A stretch of 64,000 bases of DNA from Nonomuraea jiangxiensis (GTDB lineage: Bacteria > Actinomycetota > Actinomycetes > Streptosporangiales > Streptosporangiaceae), in the NCBI RefSeq assembly GCF_900099965.1, contig NZ_FNDJ01000004.1:248001-312000 (forward strand), read 5' to 3'. Made by a program: the position numbers and the translations under genes. The number at the start of each line of letters is the position of its first letter. Position 1 is the stretch's first letter. Below are positions 46,316-55,123 of the stretch, piece after piece. A model generated the notes under the pieces. That model searched no databases. It worked only from the letters and a program-made list of their open reading frames with translations, and was not told the DNA's origin.

Positions 46316-46470
46316 CCTCCGCCCCGCACGCCCTCCGCCCCCCACGACCTCCGCCCCCCACGACCTCCGCCCGCCCGCGAGGCAGGTGACCTCCGCTCCG
46401 CCCACCCCCGAGGCAGGTGTGACCTCCGTCCGCCCCGGAGGCAGGTGTGACCTCCGCAAACCCTCCCGGC
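46316..46470. repeat. minisatellite downstream of coaE
   Basis: Four 16-bp units starting CCTCCGCCCC at 46316, 46332, 46348 and 46364. Three longer units of about 28-31 bp follow, each starting GAGGCAGGTG (46379, 46410, 46438). The 268-bp gap between coaE and the next gene holds this and the terminator. Confidence 0.8.
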
Positions 46471-46478
46471 AAGTGCGG

Positions 46479-46520
46479 CCTCCGCCGCCGGTCGTGGGGG
46501 TGATCGACCGGCGGCGGAGG
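46479..46520. terminator. bidirectional terminator hairpin
   Basis: Perfect 16-bp stem CCTCCGCCGCCGGTCG / CGACCGGCGGCGGAGG with a 10-nt loop, between coaE and the convergent sigma-linked membrane gene. Confidence 0.85.
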
Positions 46521-46529
46521 GAGCAGGGA

Positions 46530-47702
46530 TCACTGCGGGCCGTGCTCCTCGGACCAGACCTCGGTGCCGTCCTTGTCGTAGCCGATGAGCCGGAAGCCGT
46601 CGCGGTACATGTCCTCGCTGTGCCGCTGCGTCCCCGCGAACAGGCGGAAGCCGCCGATCTTCCACGGATCCGGCCTGGTGGTGGCCTTCGCGACCGTGCC
46701 GTCGGGGAAGACGAGCTCCACCCTGGCGGTCCTGCTGCTCGCGATGCCGAACCAGTGCTCCTTGTGGTCGCCCAGTTCCGCGCTCATCGGCTTGCCGTCC
46801 ATGTCGATCAACGGTTTGTCGGGGCCGCCCCGGTCAAGCACCGCGCCTCCGGGTGAGAGCGCGTGCGTGCGGCCGACGGCCTTCCCGTCCAGCTTCCAGA
46901 TCAGGGTCTTGTCCGGCACTTCGTACAGGCCCACGACCAGTTCGCCCGGCATCTTCAGCGTCCGGCCCACCGGCTCGGCGGTGGCCTCGGGGACGATGAA
47001 GGGCTGCGGCTGGACCTGCGTGATCCTCTCGCCCCCCTGCCCGGTGAACTCGAACGCCGTCACCTTCTCCGCCGAGGGGACGGTGACGGTCCAGATGCCC
47101 TGCGGGGCGCCCTTGAGCTGGTGGATCGTTCCGGAGACCGGGCCGGAACCGGTGACGGCGGTGACTCCGGCGACGTCGTCCCGTGCCGTGCCGAAGTACA
47201 TCACCTGCCCGGTGGCCGGTTCGGGGAAGCCTCCGGTGGAGCCCTGCTGGGTCGCCACCTCGGTGCCGAGGGGCCGGCGGCACCCCGTCGCGCCGGCACC
47301 GGTCCTGTTCGTCGTCTGTACGCACAGGGCCGTGCCCTCGTCGGTCCTTGCGTACCAGAGTGAGATCGGCCGGTTCTCGGACGGATCGTTGAGCCGCAGG
47401 GCCTCGCCGATCCGGAACTTCTCGCCCGTGTAGTCCTTGTGCGGGAACCTCATGGTGGCGGCGGGGCTGGGGGCGATGGTGCCGGTGGCGACGTCGGCGC
47501 GTTCGGTGCCGCGCGTGGCCACCAGACTGACCGGGACGGCGATCGCCGCGACACAGACGCCCGCCACCAGCGCGTTCCTGGTCGTCCTGCGCCGGTTCGA
47601 GATCGAGACCACGGTGTCGGGGAAGCGCGGCGGCGCCTTCGGGGCACGCTCGGCGGCGTTCGCGAGCCTCGTGCGCAGATACGATTCCAGCTCGTCGGTC
47701 AT
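46530..47702 (-). CDS. single-pass membrane protein coupled to a sigma factor
   Basis: 390 residues. A short cytoplasmic N-terminus (1-42, MTDELESYLRTRLANAAER), one transmembrane helix (about 43-63) and a large extracellular beta-rich domain with C124/C138. The N-terminus has the size and placement of an anti-sigma region, but no HxxxCxxC zinc motif. Its ATG overlaps the sigma gene stop by ATGA. Most likely a membrane partner that senses an outside signal or is itself a target; no domain family is recognised. Confidence 0.75.
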   Translation of the reverse strand: MTDELESYLRTRLANAAERAPKAPPRFPDTVVSISNRRRTTRNALVAGVCVAAIAVPVSLVATRGTERADVATGTIAPSPAATMRFPHKDYTGEKFRIGEALRLNDPSENRPISLWYARTDEGTALCVQTTNRTGAGATGCRRPLGTEVATQQGSTGGFPEPATGQVMYFGTARDDVAGVTAVTGSGPVSGTIHQLKGAPQGIWTVTVPSAEKVTAFEFTGQGGERITQVQPQPFIVPEATAEPVGRTLKMPGELVVGLYEVPDKTLIWKLDGKAVGRTHALSPGGAVLDRGGPDKPLIDMDGKPMSAELGDHKEHWFGIASSRTARVELVFPDGTVAKATTRPDPWKIGGFRLFAGTQRHSEDMYRDGFRLIGYDKDGTEVWSEEHGPQ

Positions 47703-48202
47703 GTGGCACTCCCCTTCGCGGTGGGGTTGGGCAGGATGGTGCGGAGTTTGGCCAGGCCGAGCGACGCGTGGCTGCGCACGGTTCCGCGTGAGACGCCGAG
47801 CACGGCGGCGATCTCCTCGTCCGAGAGGTCCTCGTAGTAGCGCAGCACCAGCACGGCACGTTGTTTCTTCGGCAGGCCGGCCAGCGCCGGCCAGAGGCCG
47901 TCGTCCGAGGGCGGCCGGTCGGTCCGCGCCGTGTCGGGGAGCGCCCAGTCGAGCCGCTCCCGTCTGCGCAGGCGCCACGTCCTGATGTGCAGCCTGGCCA
48001 TGATCATCCGGGTGTACGCCTCCGGCGCCTGTTTCTGGCGTACGCGCGGCCAGGCGCGGTGCAGCCGGACCAGCGCCTCCTGCGTGAGGTCGGCCGCGTC
48101 ATGCGGGTTGCCGCTGAGGAGGTAGCCATAGCGCAGCAGGGCGTCCGCCCGCTCCGCTACGAAGTCCTCGAAGCGCTCATCCAATGAGCTCTGCCTTTCC
48201 AC
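47699..48202 (-). CDS. SigE-family ECF-type RNA polymerase sigma factor
   Basis: 167 residues. Region 2 (FEDFVAERADALLRYGYLLSG, DAADLTQEALVRLHRAWPRV) and region 4 (GLPKKQRAVLVLRYYEDLSD, EEIAAVLGVSRGTVRSHASLG) match the compact SigE/Streptomyces-type ECF group. GTG start at 48202; a TTG six codons later is an alternative. Coupled to the downstream membrane gene. The giant TIR-NACHT gene ends 64 bp upstream on the same strand, so co-transcription is possible. Confidence 0.92.
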   Translation of the reverse strand: MERQSSLDERFEDFVAERADALLRYGYLLSGNPHDAADLTQEALVRLHRAWPRVRQKQAPEAYTRMIMARLHIRTWRLRRRERLDWALPDTARTDRPPSDDGLWPALAGLPKKQRAVLVLRYYEDLSDEEIAAVLGVSRGTVRSHASLGLAKLRTILPNPTAKGSAT

Positions 48203-48266
48203 GGTTCTGTCATGGGATAGAGGCGCTTCACCGGTCGGACTGTTGAATCTCCAAGAAAAAAGGCGC

Positions 48267-51200
48267 TCAGAAGGGCGAGTCGAGCGGCACCTGCCGCACC
48301 CCGGGCAGGTAGGGGTCGAGCTCGCCCAGCTCGAACCGCGACATCCCGATCACGTGCCAGAACTGCCCGCCGGCCTCCCCCTGCACCTTGTAGCGGCCGT
48401 CAGGCGACAGCGCCGCCCAGCCCTCGGCCAGCCCGAGCAGTGTGGCCCGCCGCTGGCCGCCCTCCCAGAGGATCACCACGCCGTCGTCGCCCGCGCTGGC
48501 CAGCAGGTCGGCGGCGGGGCTGAAGGCGACCGACCACACCCGGCGGGCGTGCCCGGCCAGCGCGTGCCGCAGCTGCCCGGTCGCGGTGTCCCATACGCGT
48601 ACCAGCCGGTCGTCGCCGCCGGTGGCCAGCGTGGCGCCGGAGGCGTCGAACGCCGCGCTCCACAGCCGCCCGCCACGCGGGTCGAGCGTGTGCGCCAGGC
48701 GCGGCTGCCAGGGCTGTCCCGGCCGTAGCTCCCACACCAGAGCCCTGCCGTCGCTGCCGGCGCTGGCCAGGTGTTTGCCCGAGGGGGAGAAGGCCACCGA
48801 GTAGACCCGGTCGGTGTGCCCTTCGAGGGTGGCGACCCGGCCGCCCGAGTCGACGTGCCACAGCCGGACGAGCCGGTCGTCGCAGCCCGTGGCCACGTAG
48901 GAGCCGTCGGGGCTGAAGGCGATCGAGCGCACCCGCCCGCGGTGGTCGGTCAGGTTGCCCGCCAGCCTCCCGGTCGGGCGGTACCAGATCCGGACGCTGT
49001 CGTCGTCGTTGGCCGTGGCCAGCATGTTGCCGTCGGGGCTGAACGCCTCGGCCCAGACGTGGTCGGTCTCGGCGTTGAGCTCGCGCTCGTAGTCGCCGGT
49101 GGTGGCGTTCCAGAAGTGCACGCCGCCGTCGTTGCTGGAGGTGGCCAGCACGGGACCGGCGGGGGAGAACTGGGCGGAGATCAGCCGGTCGGCCGTGCCG
49201 GTGAACTCGCGCAGCCGCCGTCCGGTGCGGGGCTCCCAGACGCGTACGACGCCGTCGTTGCCGCTGGTGGCCAGCATCGTCCCGTCGGCGCTGAACCTGA
49301 CCGAGGTGATCCGCCGCCCGTGGCCGCGCAGCAGCCGCTGGCACTTGCCCGAGGCGGGGTCCCACAGCCGCACGGTGCCGTCGTTGCTGCTGGTGGCGAG
49401 CTGCTGCCCGTCGGGGCGGAACGCGAACGGCCACACCGAGCTGCGGTGACCGGCCAGCTCGACCCGGGTGCCGCCGCCGATCGGCTGGATCCTGACCACG
49501 CCGCCCGAGTCGCCGCTGGCCAGCACCTGCCCATCGGGGCTGAACGTCACCTGGTAGACCGCCGCCGCGTGGGTGGTGTGCACGCCACGGGCCGCGCCCG
49601 AGGGGTCCCACAGGCGTACGCTGCCGGCCGTGTCGCCGCTGGCCAGCAGCGAGCCGTCGGGCGAGAACGCCACGCAGTAGACGCTCCCGGCGTGCCCGTC
49701 GAGCGTGTGCAGCAGCCGCCAGGTGGCGGTGTCCCACAACCGGATGGTGCCCGCCTCGTCGCCGGTGGCCAGCAGCCGGCCGTCGGGGCTGTGCAGCGCC
49801 CGGTAGACGCTGCCGCGGTGGCCGTCGAGGGTCGTCCGCATCTGGCCGGTGCGCAGGTCCCAGACGCGTACGACGCCCGCCGCGTCGCCCGTCACCAGCA
49901 CCGCGGGGCCGAACGACGCCGTGTAGATCGGCGCCTGGTGCCCGCTCAGCTCGTGGACCGGCCGGCCGGTGGCCGTCTCCCACACGCGCAGCACGCCGTC
50001 ACCGCCGCCGGCCGCCACCAGCTCGCCCGTGGGGTCCAGGCGCACCGGCCAGACGCCGTCGGCGTGACCCGTGAGCCTGCGCAGCAGCTCGCCGGTGAGA
50101 GAGTCCCACAGCAGCACGGCGCCGTCGCTGGAGCCCGTGGCCAGCAGGTCGCCCGCGAACGTGACGGCGTAGACGCGGCCCCGGTGCCCCTGCAGGGTGC
50201 GCACGGGGGCGCCGCCGACGCACAGCAGCACGCCGCCGTCCTCGTTGCCGATGGCGATCGTGGCACCGTCGGGGCTGTAGGCGATCGGCTCGGGCAGGCG
50301 GCTGACCTGGAAGTGGTAGCCGTACGGGACGCCGATCCCGGCCGGCGCGAACTCGACCTCGACCGGCTGCCCGGGCACCACCGCGGCTCCGTGGGGATGC
50401 GGCAGCGTGCCGGTCACGTTGATCAGCGAGGCCCGGTGCCAGCGGGCGCCGTCGGCGGCCACGTCGCTCAGGTTCACCTGGGCCAGCCGCGCGCCCGACA
50501 GGTCGGCGCCGCCGAGGTCGGCCCCCGTCAGGTCGGCCCGGTCCAGCCGGGCCCCGATCAGCTTGGCCCCGCGCAGGGTCGCCCTGGACAGGTTGGTGCC
50601 CGCCAGTGTGGTCTCGGACAGGTCGGCGCCGGTCAGGTCGACCTCCCGCAGGTCCCTGGCCGACAGGTCCTCGCCCTTGAGGTTGGCGCCGCGCAGGTCG
50701 GCGCGGGCGGGGGTGCGCAGCCGGGCGGCGATCTTGACGGCGTTCGCCCTGGCCACGTCGTCGGCCGGCGGGTCGGCCGCCCACGCGCGCAGCGCCGGGA
50801 TGTCGGCCAGGTCGCACAGGAACTCCACGGTCAGCGCCGACAGCGGCCGGCGGGACAACCAGCCGGGATTGCCCGCGGCGATGTGCCGGGCGATCAGCCA
50901 CTCCATCACCGAGGCGTGGATGAACCCGAACATGCCCTCCTCGGTGCGCACCAGCAGGCTGCCCGAGCCCATCGCGTGCGCGGTGTGCGCGGCCGAGAGC
51001 TGCCCGCTGGCCAGGTCGGTCAGGGTCTCGCCGATCTCGGTCAGCTCGTCCACGCCCAGCAGCGACTCCCCGGTGTCCCACAGCCGCAGGGCGAGGGCGG
51101 TCACCGCCTGCCACAGCTCGTCGGTGCTCAGCGCGGGGGGCGAGCCGGGCACCTTGGCGCGCTGCTCCTCGAAGGCCAGCCAGGAGCTGAGGATCTCCTG

Positions 51201-53831
51201 GTAGAGCAGGGCGGGGCTGATGGTGTGGCGGGCCGAGGCGACCGTACGCAGGCGGTCGGAGTCGAGGTCGGCGATGAAGCTCAGCATGCGCGGGTTCTGT
51301 GCCAGCGCCAGCAGGTCCTTGATCTCCCCCATCAGCGACATGCGCGCGCTGGCCTCGTCGCCGTTGTCGAACCGGTTGGCCAGGTAGGAGCGGATCTGGT
51401 CGTGCGTGAAGTCCTCGACGCTGAGCACCCGCCGCTGCGGCAGCACCCCGACCATCTCGCCGAGCGAGGTCAGCACCTGGCTGTGCGACTTGAAGTGCTG
51501 TGTACGGCTGGCCACCACGATCTTGGCCTTGTCCTCGGCCGCCGCCAGCAGCGTGGCCAGGTGGTCGGCCGCCCGGTCGTAGGTCAGCCGGGTCACCAGC
51601 TCGTCGAACCCGTCGAACAGCAGCACGATCCGCCCCTGCCTGAGCAGGTAGCGGAACGCCTTGAGGTCGATGAACTCCTCGCCGTGGCCGGCCAGGTGGG
51701 CCGCGACGAGGGAGTCCACCGAGTGCGCCTTGTCCAGGGCGCGCAGCTCGATCAGGATCGGCGTCAGGTGCGGCAGCTCGGCCGGGATGCGCCGGGCCAG
51801 CTCGCGCAGCGCGAACGTCTTGCCGTGGCCGAAGTCGCCGAGCAGCAGCAGGAACCGGCCGTGGTCGGTGGCCAGCAGCCGCATCAGCTCGTCGGTCAGC
51901 CCCTGCTTGACCTGGTTGCCGGGCCGGTCCAGCTCGCGGTAGCGCTGGGGCACGTACAGGCCGGGTGGGTAGCGCCGGTCGGTGGTCAGCCTGGCGGTCT
52001 GCTCGGTGACGTAGCCGGTCAGGTCGAGCAGCCCCTGGAACTCGGTGAAGCTGCGCAACCGCAGGCCCTTGCGCACCAGCTCGTCGCGGATCGCGCGGGG
52101 CGCGGGCGTCCCCTGGTAGACCAGCTCGGCGGCCAGGCCGGTGGCGTGCGCCTGGCGGAGGAAGGCGTCCGCGACCTCGCCGGTCACCTCGCCCACGTGC
52201 GCGCCGATCATGAACTGGCGGACGAACCCGTCCTCGGGATGGGTGACCACGAGGTGGGCGGGGAACCTGCGGATCTTGGCCCGCTCGTGCCTGGCCTCGC
52301 AGACCTCGGTGATCCGGTCGAGCAGCAGCTCGGTCGGGGTCGGGGCGCGCTCGTCCGGTTTCGGTCCGGCCACGGGGGCGCGCTGGACCTCACCGGTGAA
52401 CGTGGCCCGCCCCCGCCACGGGCGCCGGACCCGTGCCGGCGCGCCGGCGTCCGGCACCCAGGTGCGCAGCCCGTCGGGGGTGATCTCGACCACGTGGTGC
52501 CGCCCGGACCGCGGCGCGGCGATGCGCCCCTCCGCCGCCTGTCCGGACCCGCCGTGGAAGAGTAGGTCGAGCCGGTGGGCGAGGAGCCGCTCGAACGTCG
52601 GCGCGTCGCGCAGCTCGCCCGGCGGGTGCCCGATCGCGCCCAGCCGCAGCCACCCGCTCTCCTCGTAGGGCCGCAGCCGCTCGGCGAACCAGGCCGCCTG
52701 CGCCTCGCCGAGCAGCGCGTACGCGTCCCGTTCCAGATGGCTCATCGCCATCGTCGAGTTGAGCCCCGCCACGACCACCTTCAGATCGGGCACCTCGAAC
52801 AGGGTCCACGGCTGCCCGCCGTCGAACACCCGGTCGTCCAGCCCCTGGTAGACCTCCCCGAACAACCCGGCGAAATGCCGCCACTTGGGCCAGTAGGGGG
52901 GCTGCGGGCTCACGTCGTCGGCCTCGCAGGTCATGAAGTAGGCGCTCGCGGCGGCCTTGGTGACGTCGCGCGGCCCCGGCAGCAGCACCAGCCGGTGCGG
53001 CTCCAGGCCGAGCAGCAGCCTCAGGTCGGTCACGAACCGCGTCGCCTGCCCGAACTGCCCCAGGCTGCCGGACTCCGTCAGGTCGCCGGACACCACCATG
53101 AGGTCGGGGCGGGGCGTGCCGCGGTCGTACATGGCGGTCAGGTCCGCCCAGATCCGCGCCTGCATGTCCTCGGGCGTGAACGGCTCGCCCGGATCGGGCA
53201 GCGCCCTGCCGAAGCGGGGGCCGCCGATGTGCAGCACGCTGATCGACTCGCGCCCCTGGCCGGAGCCCTGCCCGGGCGGGAACTTCGGCGCCGTGACGGG
53301 CGCCCGGCGGGCCCCGGCCCGCTCGCCGCTGGGCGGCGGCAGCGTCGGCGCGGCCACCGGCGCGCGGGACCCGTCGGGGAACGCGGGCGCCGCCTCCGGC
53401 TTGGCCCGGCCCGCCATCGCCTCCCCGACCCGGCCGAGCAACAGCGCCCTGGCCTGGCCTGGGTCGGTGACGCCGAGCAGGTCGACCCAGGTGATCATGG
53501 ACAGCAGGCCCTCGACCTGGACGTCCTCCAGCCGGATCGTGACCAGCTTGTTGGAGGGGTTGTCGGGGTCGGCCCGCAGTGCCGCCTGCCACTCCATCCG
53601 CCCGTAACGCGAGGTCAGGTAGTTGCGCGAGAGCACCGCCACGACGAGCTGGGCCTCGCTGACCCCGCGGTCCATGAAGTCGATGAAGTTGGTGCCGGGC
53701 ACGAAGTCCCACGCCTGGATCATGGTCCTGTAGCCCGCGGCCTCGAGCTCCCAGGCGATCCAGGTCGCCCAGGCCGTGTCGGCCGGGGAATAGCTCACGA
53801 AGATCTGGGTCGGCCTGCCGTCACGCGCCAT
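48267..53831 (-). CDS. TIR / degenerate metallophosphoesterase / NACHT / pentapeptide / WD40 STAND protein
   Basis: 1854 residues. Order: TIR domain 7-140 (FVSYSPADTAW, WDFVPGTNF, candidate catalytic E80 in RMEWQ); Pro-rich linker; a calcineurin-like phosphoesterase fold 195-465 that has lost most metal ligands; an unassigned domain about 497-620; a NACHT NTPase with Walker A GDFGHGKT (665-672), Walker B LLFDGFDEL (737-745) and an arginine in VVASRTQ; winged-helix/helical arm to about 1000; pentapeptide repeats 1041-1130 (ADLRGANL type); and about 15 WD40 blades 1180-1800, enough for two propellers. By family knowledge such STAND proteins sense invaders through the repeats and deplete NAD+ through TIR. 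GATACT ends 6 nt before the ATG. Defence role is inference. Confidence 0.93.
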   Translation of the reverse strand: MARDGRPTQIFVSYSPADTAWATWIAWELEAAGYRTMIQAWDFVPGTNFIDFMDRGVSEAQLVVAVLSRNYLTSRYGRMEWQAALRADPDNPSNKLVTIRLEDVQVEGLLSMITWVDLLGVTDPGQARALLLGRVGEAMAGRAKPEAAPAFPDGSRAPVAAPTLPPPSGERAGARRAPVTAPKFPPGQGSGQGRESISVLHIGGPRFGRALPDPGEPFTPEDMQARIWADLTAMYDRGTPRPDLMVVSGDLTESGSLGQFGQATRFVTDLRLLLGLEPHRLVLLPGPRDVTKAAASAYFMTCEADDVSPQPPYWPKWRHFAGLFGEVYQGLDDRVFDGGQPWTLFEVPDLKVVVAGLNSTMAMSHLERDAYALLGEAQAAWFAERLRPYEESGWLRLGAIGHPPGELRDAPTFERLLAHRLDLLFHGGSGQAAEGRIAAPRSGRHHVVEITPDGLRTWVPDAGAPARVRRPWRGRATFTGEVQRAPVAGPKPDERAPTPTELLLDRITEVCEARHERAKIRRFPAHLVVTHPEDGFVRQFMIGAHVGEVTGEVADAFLRQAHATGLAAELVYQGTPAPRAIRDELVRKGLRLRSFTEFQGLLDLTGYVTEQTARLTTDRRYPPGLYVPQRYRELDRPGNQVKQGLTDELMRLLATDHGRFLLLLGDFGHGKTFALRELARRIPAELPHLTPILIELRALDKAHSVDSLVAAHLAGHGEEFIDLKAFRYLLRQGRIVLLFDGFDELVTRLTYDRAADHLATLLAAAEDKAKIVVASRTQHFKSHSQVLTSLGEMVGVLPQRRVLSVEDFTHDQIRSYLANRFDNGDEASARMSLMGEIKDLLALAQNPRMLSFIADLDSDRLRTVASARHTISPALLYQEILSSWLAFEEQRAKVPGSPPALSTDELWQAVTALALRLWDTGESLLGVDELTEIGETLTDLASGQLSAAHTAHAMGSGSLLVRTEEGMFGFIHASVMEWLIARHIAAGNPGWLSRRPLSALTVEFLCDLADIPALRAWAADPPADDVARANAVKIAARLRTPARADLRGANLKGEDLSARDLREVDLTGADLSETTLAGTNLSRATLRGAKLIGARLDRADLTGADLGGADLSGARLAQVNLSDVAADGARWHRASLINVTGTLPHPHGAAVVPGQPVEVEFAPAGIGVPYGYHFQVSRLPEPIAYSPDGATIAIGNEDGGVLLCVGGAPVRTLQGHRGRVYAVTFAGDLLATGSSDGAVLLWDSLTGELLRRLTGHADGVWPVRLDPTGELVAAGGGDGVLRVWETATGRPVHELSGHQAPIYTASFGPAVLVTGDAAGVVRVWDLRTGQMRTTLDGHRGSVYRALHSPDGRLLATGDEAGTIRLWDTATWRLLHTLDGHAGSVYCVAFSPDGSLLASGDTAGSVRLWDPSGAARGVHTTHAAAVYQVTFSPDGQVLASGDSGGVVRIQPIGGGTRVELAGHRSSVWPFAFRPDGQQLATSSNDGTVRLWDPASGKCQRLLRGHGRRITSVRFSADGTMLATSGNDGVVRVWEPRTGRRLREFTGTADRLISAQFSPAGPVLATSSNDGGVHFWNATTGDYERELNAETDHVWAEAFSPDGNMLATANDDDSVRIWYRPTGRLAGNLTDHRGRVRSIAFSPDGSYVATGCDDRLVRLWHVDSGGRVATLEGHTDRVYSVAFSPSGKHLASAGSDGRALVWELRPGQPWQPRLAHTLDPRGGRLWSAAFDASGATLATGGDDRLVRVWDTATGQLRHALAGHARRVWSVAFSPAADLLASAGDDGVVILWEGGQRRATLLGLAEGWAALSPDGRYKVQGEAGGQFWHVIGMSRFELGELDPYLPGVRQVPLDSPF

Positions 53832-53935
53832 CTGCCCAGTATCCCGTGCGGGACCGCACTTTTGGAGGCGCTGCCTCGGGCGACCGAGCCGACTCCGCGG
53901 TGGAGGCGGAGAACAGGCTGTGCGATCATCGTCGG

Positions 53936-55108
53936 GTGTGGCGGCGTCTAGGCGTGCTCGACCTGGTCAGGATCGGGTTGCTCGTGCTCGGGGTGCTCTT
54001 CGTGGCGACCGGGCTGCTGCCGTGGGAGGCCGCGCTCGACAGCCTCACCCACATCGGCCCGCTGATGATCTTCCTGGTCGCGATCATCGTACTGGCGGAG
54101 CTGACCAAGGAGGCCCAGGTCTTCGACGCCATCGCGGCGCGGATGGCGGTGCTCGGCCGCGGCAACTACACCGCCCTTTTCTTCCTGTGTACGGCCTTCG
54201 CCTCACTTGTCACGATATTTCTTAACCTGGACACCACCGCGGTGCTGCTCACCCCGGTCATGCTCGCCCTGGCCCCCCGCGCCCGCATCGCCGCCCTGCC
54301 CCTGGCCATGACCACCATCTGGCTGGCCAACACCGCGAGCCTGCTGCTGCCCGTCTCCAACCTGACCAACCTGCTGGGCATGCAGAAGATCGACCTCGAC
54401 GCCCAGGAGTTCGCCGCCCGCATGTGGGCGCCGCAGATCGCCTCCATCGCGGTGACGATGGCGTTCCTGTGGGTGTTCTTCTGGCGCCGCGGCGAGCGGC
54501 GCGACCTGCGTTACACCCCGCCGGTGCTGGAGCCGGTCACCGACCGGGTGCTGTTCGCCGCCGCCTCGGCCGGGTGCCTGCTGTTCATCGCCCTGCTGCT
54601 GTTCGAGGCGCACGTGGCGGTCGCCGCCGCGGCCGCGGCCGCCATCGTCGTGGTCGCCTTCCTGGTGCGCGGCCGCGAGCGCCTGACGTGGAGCCTGATC
54701 CCGTGGCAGCTGGTGATCTTCGTGACCGGCCTGTTCCTGGTGGTGCCCACGCTCAGCAGGCACGGCCTGTCCGACCTGATGACCTGGATGATCGGCACCG
54801 AGCAGGACCCCTACCGCACCGCCGCCGTCGGGGCCGGGCTGTCCAACCTGATCAACAACCTGCCCGCCTACCAGGCCGTCGAGACCGTCATCCCGGCCGA
54901 CCAGCGCGACCACCTGCTGTCCCTGCTGGTCGGCACCAACGTCGGCCCGGTCATCACCCCGTGGGCGTCGCTGGCGACGCTGCTGTGGTTCGAGTCGTGC
55001 CGCCGCCACGAGGTCCGGGTGCCGATGCGCCGCTTCCTGCTCACCGGCACGGGCCTGGCCGTCGTGGGCGTGCTGGCGACGGTCTGGGCGCTCGTCGAGT
55101 TCGGCTGA
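53936..55108 (+). CDS. ArsB/SLC13-like membrane transporter
   Basis: 390 residues, about ten to eleven hydrophobic helices in two halves. Family signatures are FLNLDTTAVLLTPV in the first half, LPVSNLTNLLG, and LINNLPAYQA in the second, as in the ArsB/NhaD/SLC13 ion-transporter group that extrudes arsenite or moves anions. No arsR or arsC is nearby, so arsenite as substrate is unproven. The GTG at 53936 is chosen because the open frame from 53846 adds 30 hydrophilic residues with odd composition. Divergent from the TIR-NACHT gene, convergent with the IMPase gene 15 bp beyond its stop. Confidence 0.87.
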   Translation: MWRRLGVLDLVRIGLLVLGVLFVATGLLPWEAALDSLTHIGPLMIFLVAIIVLAELTKEAQVFDAIAARMAVLGRGNYTALFFLCTAFASLVTIFLNLDTTAVLLTPVMLALAPRARIAALPLAMTTIWLANTASLLLPVSNLTNLLGMQKIDLDAQEFAARMWAPQIASIAVTMAFLWVFFWRRGERRDLRYTPPVLEPVTDRVLFAAASAGCLLFIALLLFEAHVAVAAAAAAAIVVVAFLVRGRERLTWSLIPWQLVIFVTGLFLVVPTLSRHGLSDLMTWMIGTEQDPYRTAAVGAGLSNLINNLPAYQAVETVIPADQRDHLLSLLVGTNVGPVITPWASLATLLWFESCRRHEVRVPMRRFLLTGTGLAVVGVLATVWALVEFG

Positions 55109-55123
55109 AGGCCGGGCCTTTCC

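Noticed and set aside
42105..46470. Repeat arrays considered as CRISPR
   Set aside because: Units are contiguous without unique spacers, and no cas genes are present.
48771..52565. 1264-codon open frame on plus inside the STAND gene
   Set aside because: Mirror of the WD40/NACHT coding sequence; the minus-strand product has clear domains.
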